The translations under genes and the position numbers were made by a program. Of a stretch of 64,000 nt of DNA, positions 34,130 through 44,179 are shown in pieces. The DNA lies in assembly GCF_004571025.1 (NCBI RefSeq), contig NZ_SPQT01000008.1, forward strand, positions 186,001-250,000. Direction: 5' to 3'. How positions within the stretch are numbered: the stretch's first letter is position 1; every line of letters begins with the position of its first letter. The stretch comes from Bradyrhizobium niftali (GTDB taxonomy: Bacteria > Pseudomonadota > Alphaproteobacteria > Rhizobiales > Xanthobacteraceae). The notes under the pieces are model-generated. The model saw nothing but the letters and a program-made list of their open reading frames with translations, made no database searches and had not been told where the DNA came from.

Positions 34130-35473
34130 CTATGCAGGAGGCGTGCCGTTGATGCCGAGCACGTGGCCGGCGAGATAGAGCGAACCCGTGATCAGGATGC
34201 GCGGCGGCACCTCGTAGGCGAGCTTCGACAGCGCGCGCAGCGCGGCCTCGATGCCGGGCGCGGGCTCGACGCGCATGCCGAGGCAGCGTGCGGCGTCCGC
34301 GAGGCGGTCGGCCGGCATCGCATTCTCGGTGTCGGGAATCGGCACCGCGATGATGTGACGGGTGAGCCCGGCGAAATTGGCGAGAAAACCTTGCGCATCC
34401 TTGTTGGCCATCATGCCCGCGATCACGACCAGCGGCCGCGACACCCGCTCCTCGAGATCGCCGAGCGCGGCCGCTGCGACGCGCCCGCCTTCCGCATTGT
34501 GTCCGCCGTCGAGCCAGATCTCCGAGCCCCGCGGCCCCCAGGAGAGCAGCTCGCCCGAGGTGATGCGCTGCATCCGCGCCGGCCATTCGGCACCGACGAT
34601 GCCGGCCTCGAACGCCGCCTGATTGACCTTGAACGTCGGAATCGCGCGCAGGGTCGCGATCGCAAGCCCGGCATTGTCGAACTGGTGCCGCCCGAACAGG
34701 CGCGGCGCGGCGAGATCCATCAGGCCGCGGTCGTCGGAATAGACCAGGCGCCCATGCTCGACATTGACGTGCCAGCTCTCGTTCGCGGCAAACAGCGGCG
34801 CGCGCATGCGCCTGGCCTGCGCCTCGATCACGGCCATCGCCTCGCCCGCCTGCTCGGCCGAAATCACGGGCACGCCGCGCTTGATGATCGCCGCCTTCTC
34901 GCCGGCGATGGAGGTCAGCGTATCGCCGAGGAAGTCCGTGTGGTCCATGCTGACAGGCGTGATCACGGTGGCCGCCGGCGTGTCGACGACATTGGTCGAA
35001 TCGAGCCGTCCGCCAAGGCCGACTTCGAGCAGCACCACGTCCGCCGGGTTCTGCGCGAACAGATGAAACGCGGCGGCCGTCTTCAGCTCGAACACGGTCG
35101 CAGGCTCGCCGGCATTGACGCGCTCGACCTCCTCCAGCGCGGCGCACAGCTCGTCGTCGCCGACCAGCACGCCGCCACCGGGGCGGCCGAGCCTGAAGCA
35201 TTCGTTGATGCGAACCAGATAGGGCGAAGTGTAGGCGTGCACGCGCAGGCCGGCGGCTTCCAGCGTCGCGCGCAGATAAGCGAGCGTCGAGCCCTTGCCA
35301 TTGGTGCCGGCGATGTGGATCACCGGGGGCAGCTTGCTTTCGGGGTGGCCGAGCCGCTCGAGAAGGCGGTGCATCCGCTCCAGCCCGAGATCGATGCGCT
35401 TCTGATGCAGGGCCGACAGCCGCCCGATCAATTCGCCGAGCGGCGGCTTTGCGCTGTCAGGAGATGCGTTCAC
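34130..35473 (-). CDS. folC: Bifunctional folylpolyglutamate/dihydrofolate synthase FolC
   Basis: A 447-residue Mur-ligase-fold enzyme that adds glutamate to dihydropteroate and folates. The P-loop HIAGTNGKGSTLAYL, SPYLVRINECFRLG, EVGLGGRLDSTN and the C-terminal WLDGGHNAEGG signature are present. The start is a GTG at 35473 within the accD stop (GTGA overlap), so it is coupled to accD; the accD-folC pair is common in bacteria. Confidence 0.95.
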   Translation of the reverse strand: MNASPDSAKPPLGELIGRLSALHQKRIDLGLERMHRLLERLGHPESKLPPVIHIAGTNGKGSTLAYLRATLEAAGLRVHAYTSPYLVRINECFRLGRPGGGVLVGDDELCAALEEVERVNAGEPATVFELKTAAAFHLFAQNPADVVLLEVGLGGRLDSTNVVDTPAATVITPVSMDHTDFLGDTLTSIAGEKAAIIKRGVPVISAEQAGEAMAVIEAQARRMRAPLFAANESWHVNVEHGRLVYSDDRGLMDLAAPRLFGRHQFDNAGLAIATLRAIPTFKVNQAAFEAGIVGAEWPARMQRITSGELLSWGPRGSEIWLDGGHNAEGGRVAAAALGDLEERVSRPLVVIAGMMANKDAQGFLANFAGLTRHIIAVPIPDTENAMPADRLADAARCLGMRVEPAPGIEAALRALSKLAYEVPPRILITGSLYLAGHVLGINGTPPA

Positions 35474-36411
35474 GCGTGCGGCGCGGCCGGCGCCGTCTCG
35501 GAAGCCGATACGATCTGCGCCGGGCTGACGACCGGCTGCACCGATTTCGACGCGGTCTCCAGCGCCGGAGCCTTGGTCAAAAGGCGACAGAGCCGTGCCA
35601 GGGTCGGGCGCAGCTCATGGCGATGCACGACCATGTCGATCATGCCGTGCTCTTTCAGGTACTCGGCGCGCTGGAAACCTTCCGGGAGCTTCTCGCGGAT
35701 GGTCTGCTCGATCACGCGCGCCCCGGCAAAGCCGATCAGCGCGCCGGGCTCGGCGATCTGCACGTCGCCCAGCATCGCGTAGGAGGCGGTGACGCCGCCG
35801 GTGGTCGGGTTGGTCAGCACGACGATGTAGGGCTGTTTTGCCTCGCGCAGCATCTGTACCGCAACGGTCGTGCGCGGCATCTGCATCAGCGACAGGATGC
35901 CTTCCTGCATGCGCGCGCCGCCGGATGCGGCGAACACGATGAACGGCGACTTCTTCTCGACCGCGAGTTCGAGCCCGCGCACGATGGCTTCGCCCGCGGC
36001 CATGCCGAGCGAGCCTCCCATGAAGTCGAAATCCTGCACGGCGATGACGACGGCGGCGCCTTCGAGCTTGCCGTAGCCGACCTTGATCGCGTCATTCAGG
36101 TTGGTGCGCGCACGCGCATCCTTGATGCGGTCGGCGTATTTCTTTTCGTCGCGGAACTTGAGCGGGTCCGGCGTGACCTCGGGCAGCGCGACGTCGTACC
36201 AGGTCTCGTTGTCGAAGATCGACTTCAGACGTGCCACCGCGCCCATGCGCATGTGGTAGTTCGAGCCGGGAATGACGAACTGGTTGGCCTCGACGTCCTT
36301 GTAGAACACGAGCTGCCCGGAATCCGGACACTTGATCCACAGATTCTCCGGCGTCTCCCGCCGCAGCATGTTGCGGATCTTCGGCCGGACCACATTGGTA
36401 AGCCAGTTCAT
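35470..36411 (-). CDS. accD: Acetyl-CoA carboxylase carboxyltransferase subunit beta AccD
   Basis: A 313-residue carboxyltransferase beta subunit that, with AccA, moves carboxyl from biotin to acetyl-CoA for malonyl-CoA. The core ASGGARMQEGILSLMQM and NPTTGGVTASYAMLGD motifs are intact. The N-terminal zinc ribbon is degenerate: where other AccD proteins have C-x2-C...C-x2-C, this reads KCPDSGQLV...FVIPGSNYH, keeping only one Cys. The start at 36411 (MNWLTNVVRPKI) is the family start. It follows trpA in the same direction. Confidence 0.95.
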   Translation of the reverse strand: MNWLTNVVRPKIRNMLRRETPENLWIKCPDSGQLVFYKDVEANQFVIPGSNYHMRMGAVARLKSIFDNETWYDVALPEVTPDPLKFRDEKKYADRIKDARARTNLNDAIKVGYGKLEGAAVVIAVQDFDFMGGSLGMAAGEAIVRGLELAVEKKSPFIVFAASGGARMQEGILSLMQMPRTTVAVQMLREAKQPYIVVLTNPTTGGVTASYAMLGDVQIAEPGALIGFAGARVIEQTIREKLPEGFQRAEYLKEHGMIDMVVHRHELRPTLARLCRLLTKAPALETASKSVQPVVSPAQIVSASETAPAAPHA

Positions 36412-36523
36412 GGTTTGCTCCGATGTGCGATCCCGCTCCGGGAACCGCCTGAAGGGATATATGGCTGCCGGACCCTGCCCCGGCAAGCCGCCGTGTCGTC
36501 CGCCCCGAAAGCGGAATTATGGC

Positions 36524-37356
36524 CTATTCCGCCGCCTGCTGCGCGCCCTTGACGCCCTGGGCCAGGGACGCCGTCAATTCGGCGACGGCGTTAACGGTTT
36601 TGGCGGTGGCCCGCCCCTCGGCGTCGAGGCTGTTCTTGAGCGCATCGACCAGCGCGGTACCGACCACCGCGCCGTTCGCATGCGAGGCGATGGCGCGCGC
36701 AGTCTCCGGCGTGCGGATGCCAAAACCGACGCAGACCGGCAGCTTGGTGTGACGCTTGATGCGGGCGACCGCTTCGCTCACCGCCGAGGAGTCCGCCGCC
36801 GCAGCCCCGGTGATGCCGGTGATCGAGACGTAGTAGACGAAGCCCGAAGTGTTGGCGAGCACGGCCGGCAGGCGCTTGTCGTCGGTGGTCGGCGTCGCCA
36901 GACGAATGAAGTTCAGGCCGGCCTTCATCGCGGGCAGGCAGAGCTCGTCGTCCTCTTCCGGCGGCAGATCGACGATGATGAGGCCGTCGACGCCGGCGCC
37001 CTTGGCATCGACCAGGAACTTGTCGACGCCGTAGATGTAGATCGGGTTGTAATAGCCCATCAGCACGATCGGCGTCGCATTGTCGTCCTTGCGGAAGCCG
37101 CGCACGAGCTCGAGCGTCTTCTTCAGCGTCATGCCGGCCTTGAGCGCGCGCAGGCCCGCGGCCTGGATCGACGGACCGTCGGCCATCGGATCGGTGAAAG
37201 GCATGCCGATCTCGATCACGTCGGCGCCGGACTTCGGCAGCGCCTTGATGATCTCGAGCGAGGTGGCGGGATCGGGATCGCCGGCCATCAGGAAGGTCAC
37301 GAAGGCCGAGCGGCCCGCTTTCTTCAGCTCAGCAAAACGGGTGTCGATACGCGTGG

Positions 37357-37360
<4 letters not shown>
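36524..37360 (-). CDS. trpA: Tryptophan synthase alpha chain TrpA
   Basis: A 278-residue TIM-barrel subunit that cleaves indole-3-glycerol phosphate. Catalytic Glu50 (GADVIEIGMPFTDP) and Asp61 (DPMADGP) are in place. The start is a GTG at 37360 inside the trpB stop (GTGA, 4-nt overlap); a longer open frame upstream is simply another reading of trpB. It forms the alpha2beta2 complex with the trpB product. Confidence 0.95.
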
Positions 37361-38570
<1,210 letters not shown>

Positions 38571-38574
<4 letters not shown>

Positions 38575-39242
38575 CGGACGCTCAACTCTTGACTTGCATC
38601 TTGGGTGGCGCGCGCGGCGCGGATGAAGGCCTTGATCATCTCGGGGTCCTTGACGCCGGAGGCGCTCTCGACACCTGAGGACACGTCGACGCCACCGGCG
38701 CGGGTGACGCGAAGGGCTTCAGTGACGTTGTCGGCGTGAAGCCCGCCCGAGACCATGTAGGGCAAGTTCAGATCGAGGTTTTCGAGCAGGTGCCAGTCGA
38801 ACGGCTCCCCTAAGCCGCCGGGCCGCGTCGCGTCCTTCGGCGCGCGCGCATCGAACAGGATGCGGTCGGCGACCGCGGCGTAGCCGGGCAGCACGGCAAG
38901 ATCGGCTGACGTTGCGACCGGCACCGCCTTCATCACGGGGCGGCCGAACTTCTGCTTGATGTCGCGCAGCCGCGCCACGCTCTCCTTGCCGTGGAGCTGG
39001 AAAATGTCCGGCGACAGCGCGTCCATGATGTTGTCGAGCGTGGCGTCGTCGGCATCGACCGTGAGCGCAACCTTGAGCGCGCGCCGCTGCACCTGGCGGC
39101 CGAGGTCGCGGCCGAGCTCCAGCGACAGATGCCGGGGCGACGGCAGAAAGAACACGAACCCCACCATGTCGGCGCCCGCGTCGAGCGCTGTTTCGAGCGT
39201 CTCGCGCGTGGACAGGCCGCAGATTTTGACGAGCAGGGACAT
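38571..39242 (-). CDS. trpF: Phosphoribosylanthranilate isomerase TrpF
   Basis: A 223-residue TIM-barrel enzyme that isomerises phosphoribosylanthranilate. The catalytic Cys8 (VKICGLS) and the phosphate loop YMVSGGLHADNV with the GVDVSSGVES signature are present. It begins the trpF-trpB-trpA operon. The earlier pathway genes trpE, trpD and trpC are not in this window, as expected for the split trp operons of alphaproteobacteria. Confidence 0.95.
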
Positions 39243-39308
39243 GGTCTCGAAGCAGGTAAAGGCCGCAACTCCGCGGCCGGAAAGCAGGGTTTTCGGTTGC
39301 GGCCGCTT

Positions 39309-39701
39309 CTACAACGTCGCGCGCTGCTTGTCTCGCCCGACGGGCCCGTAAAGGCCCACCCCGACGGGGGCGGGGAGGCGCTGGGAATCGGGCTTCGCCG
39401 CGACCGCCTGGGACCGCAAACCGGCCAGTTCGGTCCGGGCGCTGCGCGCATCCGCCTCATGCCGGCGGGCCGCGCGGCGCCAGTGCCGCTGGCCGAACCA
39501 GACGGCGCAGCCGCCGGCCAGGACGCCCAGCGCCGCCACCAGGATCAGCAGCACGAACAGCGGCAGCGTGACCGACAATGCCGGGTCGTCGGAGACAAAA
39601 GGATCGAGGGAGACCGTGACGAAATGCCGGTTGGAAACGGCGAACACCACCAGGATCAGACCCAGCGGAATCACGATCAGCGCGGTCAGGAACTTTCGCA
39701 T
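39309..39701 (-). CDS. LapA-domain membrane protein
   Basis: A 130-residue protein with two hydrophobic segments: FLTALIVIPLGLILVVFAV (about 3-21) and LPLFVLLILVAALGVLAGG (about 46-64), separated by NRHFVTVSLDPF, then a basic coiled-coil-like tail (HWRRAARRHEADARSARTEL). This matches the lipopolysaccharide assembly protein A (LapA/YciS) domain, often next to ihfB, as here. The start at 39701 is chosen because the first membrane segment begins there. Confidence 0.85.
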   Translation of the reverse strand: MRKFLTALIVIPLGLILVVFAVSNRHFVTVSLDPFVSDDPALSVTLPLFVLLILVAALGVLAGGCAVWFGQRHWRRAARRHEADARSARTELAGLRSQAVAAKPDSQRLPAPVGVGLYGPVGRDKQRATL

Positions 39702-39772
39702 CTCGCTTCGCTCGCCTTGAATCAAGCCTCCGGCCGCATCGCTCGCGACCGCGGGAAACCCTGACGCCGGCC

Positions 39773-40078
39773 TTAGTCTGCCGCGCCGGGATCCGGATGG
39801 TCGCGGTTCAGCCGCTCGCGCATTTCCTTGCCGGTCTTGAAGAACGGAACGCTCTTCTGATCGACCGGCACATGGGCGCCGGTGCGCGGATTACGCCCGG
39901 CGCGTGCAGGGCGATGCTTGACCGAGAAGGCACCGAAGCCGCGCAACTCGACGCGGTCGCCGCGTGCGAGAGCCGCTACGATCTCTTCGAGAATCGCATT
40001 CACAATGTTCTCGACATCCCGCTGGTACAGATGCGGGTTGTGCTCGGCGATACGCTGAACAAGTTCGGATTTGATCAT
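39773..40078 (-). CDS. ihfB: Integration host factor subunit beta
   Basis: A 101-residue HU/IHF-family DNA-bending protein starting MIKSELVQRIAEHNPHLY, with VELRGFGAFSVKHRPARAGRNPRTG, the beta-arm containing the intercalating Pro. The form fits the IHF beta subunit, which pairs with IHF alpha (not in the window). It lies between sppA and the LapA-domain gene in the same direction, an order found in many alphaproteobacteria. Confidence 0.94.
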   Translation of the reverse strand: MIKSELVQRIAEHNPHLYQRDVENIVNAILEEIVAALARGDRVELRGFGAFSVKHRPARAGRNPRTGAHVPVDQKSVPFFKTGKEMRERLNRDHPDPGAAD

Positions 40079-40249
40079 CGAGAGATAGGACCCGGAAGCG
40101 TGCGGATGACCATTTCCGTGAAAATACCGTGATCTGTCAAGACGCTAAATCAAGGTTGAGCGTCGTGAAAATGCGTGACAAATGCCAAAAAAGCAGGCTG
40201 CCCCGACACTCGCCGGACGCGAAAACCCTCAATTGCTCGCTCGCCCCCG

Positions 40250-41230
40250 TCAGTTTGACGCAGCCGGCTGCCACAAGGCGAGCATTCCATCCATTCCGAA
40301 CCGGTCGACGGCCTGCGTGACGCCGGTTTGCCCGATTTGATGCGCAATCGAGCCCAAACCCAGCGCTTCCAGCGTCACGGCGGCAGCAGTCTTGAGGAAC
40401 GGCAGGTCGCCGAAGCGCGTCTGGAGCTTGTAGTCGCGTACCGAAAGCCCCTTCTTGACGCCCTTCTGCTCGACCAGCCAGGTCACTGCAGTCTTCTCGT
40501 CACCGATCTGGTCGATCAGCTTGAGATCGATCGCCTGGCGTCCGGTGAAGACGCGGCCGTCGGCCACTTTCTCGAGCTGCGTGTCGTCCATGCCACGCCG
40601 TTCCTTCACCAGTCCCTTGAACCAGGCGTAGGAATCCCTCACCAGCGCGTCGAGCGCGGCCCGCGCCTCGGGACTGGTCGGCTCAAAACCGTTGGGCGCG
40701 GCCTTCAGCGGCGAGGATTTTACCTCCTCGACCTTGACGCCGATGGTCTTCAGGAGCTCGGTGACGTTGGGGTACTGGAACAGCACACCGATCGAGCCGA
40801 CCAGCGAGCTCTGCTGCGCGATGATGTGGTCGCTCGCGATCGCCGTGATGTAACCGCCGGAGGCGGCGAGACCCTCGACCATGACGACGAGCGGCTTCTT
40901 CGCCTTGAGCCGGACAAGCGAGTCGTAAAGCTGCTCGGAGCCTGCGGTGGTGCCGCCCGGCGAGTTGATGTGGACGATGACGGCGGCAGCCTGCGAATTC
41001 TCCAGCCGCTCCAGCGCCTGCGTGCGATCGGAATCGCTGCGGATCAGGCCCTCGATCTGGACCCGCGCAATCGAGCCGGCGGATGCGAAGGTGCCGCGCG
41101 CACCGGGCGTCGCGATCAGTGCGAAGCCCGCAATCGCCGCGATCGCGATCAGCGCGGCCACGACACGCCAGAACGTCAGCTTGCGGCGGATCCTGCGGCG
41201 ATCGACGATGATGTCCGAATCGAGCGACAT
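40250..41230 (-). CDS. sppA: Signal peptide peptidase SppA
   Basis: A 326-residue membrane-anchored serine protease that degrades cleaved signal peptides. A transmembrane helix spans about residues 21-41; HINSPGGTTAGSEQLYD precedes the nucleophile Ser124 in GLAASGGYITA, and a Lys in VKEVKSSPLKAA-like sequence (EVKSSPLK) fits the Ser-Lys dyad. This is the short, single-repeat form. It is downstream of rpsA but separated from it by a terminator and a repeat. Confidence 0.92.
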   Translation of the reverse strand: MSLDSDIIVDRRRIRRKLTFWRVVAALIAIAAIAGFALIATPGARGTFASAGSIARVQIEGLIRSDSDRTQALERLENSQAAAVIVHINSPGGTTAGSEQLYDSLVRLKAKKPLVVMVEGLAASGGYITAIASDHIIAQQSSLVGSIGVLFQYPNVTELLKTIGVKVEEVKSSPLKAAPNGFEPTSPEARAALDALVRDSYAWFKGLVKERRGMDDTQLEKVADGRVFTGRQAIDLKLIDQIGDEKTAVTWLVEQKGVKKGLSVRDYKLQTRFGDLPFLKTAAAVTLEALGLGSIAHQIGQTGVTQAVDRFGMDGMLALWQPAASN

Positions 41231-41375
41231 CGGAATATCTCCAATGAAAGACCCAGGCGCGTTGTGCCGTCACGGCGTGACCAACGGCTTATCTGGATAC
41301 ATCAATTGCGGCGCAATTTGAAGAAAACAAGGCTGGTGCCCTGGTGGGGGCCCGGACGCCGCCACACACTCAAGT

Positions 41376-41502
41376 GTCGTCCCGGCGAAGGCCGGGACCC
41401 ATAACCACAAAAGGTAATTTGGCGAAGACTCTTCGTTCGGTACTCCTACCGCCCACCATCGATAGATCACGCGGTATGGGTCCCGGCCTTCGCCGGGACG
41501 AC
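41376..41502. repeat. Dispersed palindromic repeat (GTCGTCCCGGCGAAGG family), copy 2
   Basis: The outer arms (GTCGTCCCGGCGAAGGCC and its complement) match the copy at 7968-8084 exactly; the centre differs. It lies between rpsA and sppA. Confidence 0.87.
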
Positions 41503-41511
41503 GATCGCAAC

Positions 41512-41540
41512 AAAAAAGCCCCGGCTCGCGCCGGGGCTTT
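41512..41540 (-). terminator. Intrinsic terminator after rpsA
   Basis: Read on the minus strand, AAAGCCCCGGC pairs with GCCGGGGCTTT around GCGA and ends in a run of six T. It starts about 25 nt after the rpsA stop. Confidence 0.92.
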
Positions 41541-41565
41541 GATGTCAGCGAAACGAGCGTTTCGC

Positions 41566-43272
41566 TTACTTGCTGTCGCGGTTCTTGAGCGCGGTGCCGA
41601 GGATGTCGCCAAGCGTCGCACCCGAATCGGAGGAGCCGTACTGCGCGATGGCTTCCTTCTCTTCGGCGACTTCGAGCGCCTTGATCGACACCTGGACCTT
41701 GCGGGCCTTCTTGTCGAACTGGATCACGCGGGCATCGACCTTCTCGCCGACGGCGAAGCGTTCGGCGCGCTGGTCGTTGCGGTCACGGGCGAGCTCCGAG
41801 CGCTTGATGAAGGTGGTAAAGTCGGTACCGGCGATCTTCACCTCGATACCGCTCTCCTTCACTTCGAGCACTTCGCAGGTCACGACCGCGCCCTTCTTGA
41901 CATCGCCCGGCTCGGCGAAGGGGTCGCCTTCGAGCTGCTTGATGCCGAGCGAGATGCGCTCCTTCTCGACGTCCACATCGAGCACCACGGCCTTCACCAT
42001 GTCGCCCTTCTTGTAGTTGTCGATCACCTGCTCGCCCGGAAGCTTCCAGTCGAGGTCGGAGAGGTGGACCATGCCGTCGACGTCGCCCTCGAGACCCAGG
42101 AACAGACCGAACTCGGTCTTGTTCTTGACCTCGCCCTCGACCACCGAACCGGTCGGGTGACCTTCGACGAAGACCTCCCAGGGGTTGCGCATGGTCTGCT
42201 TGAGGCCGAGCGAGATGCGGCGCTTGACGGAATCGACTTCCAGCACCTGCACTTCGACTTCCTGCGAGGTCGAGACGATCTTGCCGGGGTGCATGTTCTT
42301 CTTGGTCCACGACATCTCGGAGACGTGGATCAGGCCTTCGATGCCCGGCTCGAGCTCGACGAACGCACCGTAGTCGGTGATGTTGGTGACACGGCCGGTG
42401 AAGCGGGCACCCAGCGGGTACTTGGCTTCGATGCCCTGCCACGGATCGTCCAGCAGCTGCTTCATGCCCAGCGAGATGCGGTGCGTCTCGTGGTTGATCT
42501 TGATGATCTTGACCTTCACGGTCTGGCCGATCGAGAGCACCTCGGTCGGATGGTTGACGCGGCGCCACGCGATGTCGGTGACGTGCAGCAGGCCGTCGAT
42601 GCCGCCGAGATCAACGAACGCACCGTAGTCGGTGATGTTCTTGACCACGCCGTCGATGACCTGACCCTCTTCGAGGTTCTGCACCAGCTCCTGACGCTGC
42701 TCGGCGCGGGTCTCTTCCAGCACCGTGCGGCGGGAGACGACGATGTTGCCGCGGCGGCGGTCCATCTTCAGGATCTGGAACGGCTGCGAGTTGTTCATCA
42801 GCGGCGCAACGTCGCGGATCGGACGGATGTCGACCTGCGAGCGCGGCAGGAAGGCCACGGCACCGTCGAGGTCGACGGTGAAGCCGCCCTTGACCTGGTT
42901 GAAGATGACGCCGTTGACCTTCTCGTTGTTCTGGAACGCCTTCTCGAGCTTGCCCCAGCTCTCTTCGCGGCGCGCCTTGTCGCGCGACAGCACGGCTTCG
43001 CCGAGCGCGTTCTCGATGCGATCGAGGAACACTTCCACCTCGTCGCCGACCTTGATCTCGCTGTCACGGCCGGGGCCGGAAAATTCGCGCAGGGCGACGC
43101 GGCCCTCGGTCTTCAGGCCGACGTCGATGACGGCCATGTCCTTTTCAATTGCAACCACCTTGCCCTTGACGACGGAGCTTTCCTGCAGGTTGCCACCTGC
43201 GAAGGACTCGTCGAGCATCGCGGCGAAATCGTCGCGCGAGGGGCTATAGGTATCAGCAGAAGTCGAAGCCAT
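41566..43272 (-). CDS. rpsA: 30S ribosomal protein S1
   Basis: A 568-residue ribosomal protein that binds mRNA and aids initiation. Six S1 repeats are evident, with GKVVAIEKDMAVIDVGLKTEG as the first, then GGFTVDLDGAVAFLPRSQ, YGAFVDLGGIDGLLHV, YGAFVELEPGIEGLIHV, FGLFLGLEGDVDGMVHL and a last KESGIEVKIAG. The start at 43272 (MASTSADTYSP) has GGAG upstream. It follows cmk with a 268-bp leader that may hold the promoter or an S1 feedback site; I see no defined motif there. Confidence 0.97.
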   Translation of the reverse strand: MASTSADTYSPSRDDFAAMLDESFAGGNLQESSVVKGKVVAIEKDMAVIDVGLKTEGRVALREFSGPGRDSEIKVGDEVEVFLDRIENALGEAVLSRDKARREESWGKLEKAFQNNEKVNGVIFNQVKGGFTVDLDGAVAFLPRSQVDIRPIRDVAPLMNNSQPFQILKMDRRRGNIVVSRRTVLEETRAEQRQELVQNLEEGQVIDGVVKNITDYGAFVDLGGIDGLLHVTDIAWRRVNHPTEVLSIGQTVKVKIIKINHETHRISLGMKQLLDDPWQGIEAKYPLGARFTGRVTNITDYGAFVELEPGIEGLIHVSEMSWTKKNMHPGKIVSTSQEVEVQVLEVDSVKRRISLGLKQTMRNPWEVFVEGHPTGSVVEGEVKNKTEFGLFLGLEGDVDGMVHLSDLDWKLPGEQVIDNYKKGDMVKAVVLDVDVEKERISLGIKQLEGDPFAEPGDVKKGAVVTCEVLEVKESGIEVKIAGTDFTTFIKRSELARDRNDQRAERFAVGEKVDARVIQFDKKARKVQVSIKALEVAEEKEAIAQYGSSDSGATLGDILGTALKNRDSK

Positions 43273-43540
43273 TTGTTCTCCAGTTGCGGATGTCTTGCCG
43301 GCCGTTGGGTTCATGGGCGCATCGCACGCGCAGTGTCGGAAGGTCCGCAAGACCTTCGAGCGACCGCTTGCTGCCCCGGCCTGGCACCGGAACGGCGGAA
43401 GCGGGCCGGCTGAGGCCCGCGCGTTCGATACGTGGAAATCTTTGTCCGGAGCCTGGATCGCACCGGTCCCGAAACAGGCGGACCGGGGGTATCGACCTCA
43501 AAGAGCGGGAGCGGGCGCTTCCTCCAATGACGGCTGCGGC

Positions 43541-44179
43541 TTAACCCCGCGACCGGCCCGCTCGGACGGCCTCGATAATGTCGATGGCGGCCCGGACGCC
43601 GCCTTCTATATCCAGTTGGGAGTTATCTAGCAAGTAAGCATCGGGGGCAGGTTTCAGCGGTGCAATCGGCCGGTTCTTGTCGCGTTCGTCGCGCTGGATG
43701 ATGTCGGCGAGCACGGCCGCCTCGTCCGCCTCCTCGCCCCGCGCCTTGGCCTCCATGGTGCGGCGGCGGGCGCGAACCTTGGGGTCCGCCACGACAAAGA
43801 TCTTCACGTCGGCATGAGGGCAGATCACGGTTCCAATGTCCCTGCCGTCCAGCACCGCCCCCGGCGGATCGGCGGCGAATTGCCGCTGGAAATTGACCAG
43901 GGCCTCGCGAACCCTTGGGATTGCCGAGACGATCGAGGCGCCCTCGCCGACCTTCTGGGTCTTCAGGGCAGGATCGCCGAACTTTTCCGGATCCAATTCC
44001 AGCGCCGCCGCGACCGCAGCCGCCTCGTCGCGGAGATCATGACCCGATTGCATCAGGGCGTAGGCGACCGCGCGATAGATCACGCCGGTATCAAGATGAC
44101 GATAGCCGTAATGATGAGCGAGACGCTTGCCCAGCGTCCCCTTGCCCGAGGCCGCGGGCCCGTCGATGGCGATGATCAT
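43541..44179 (-). CDS. cmk: Cytidylate kinase
   Basis: A 212-residue kinase that phosphorylates CMP and dCMP. The P-loop is IDGPAASGKGT, with the NMP-binding LDTGVIYRAVA and LDGRDIGTVICPHADVK motifs and a C-terminal lid. The start at 44179 overlaps the aroA stop by 4 nt (ATGA). The order aroA-cmk-rpsA is widely conserved. Confidence 0.95.
   Translation of the reverse strand: MIIAIDGPAASGKGTLGKRLAHHYGYRHLDTGVIYRAVAYALMQSGHDLRDEAAAVAAALELDPEKFGDPALKTQKVGEGASIVSAIPRVREALVNFQRQFAADPPGAVLDGRDIGTVICPHADVKIFVVADPKVRARRRTMEAKARGEEADEAAVLADIIQRDERDKNRPIAPLKPAPDAYLLDNSQLDIEGGVRAAIDIIEAVRAGRSRG

Noticed and set aside
41344..43413. A 689-codon open frame antisense to rpsA
   Set aside because: rpsA with six S1 repeats is certain. 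The antisense frame also runs through a repeat and a terminator.
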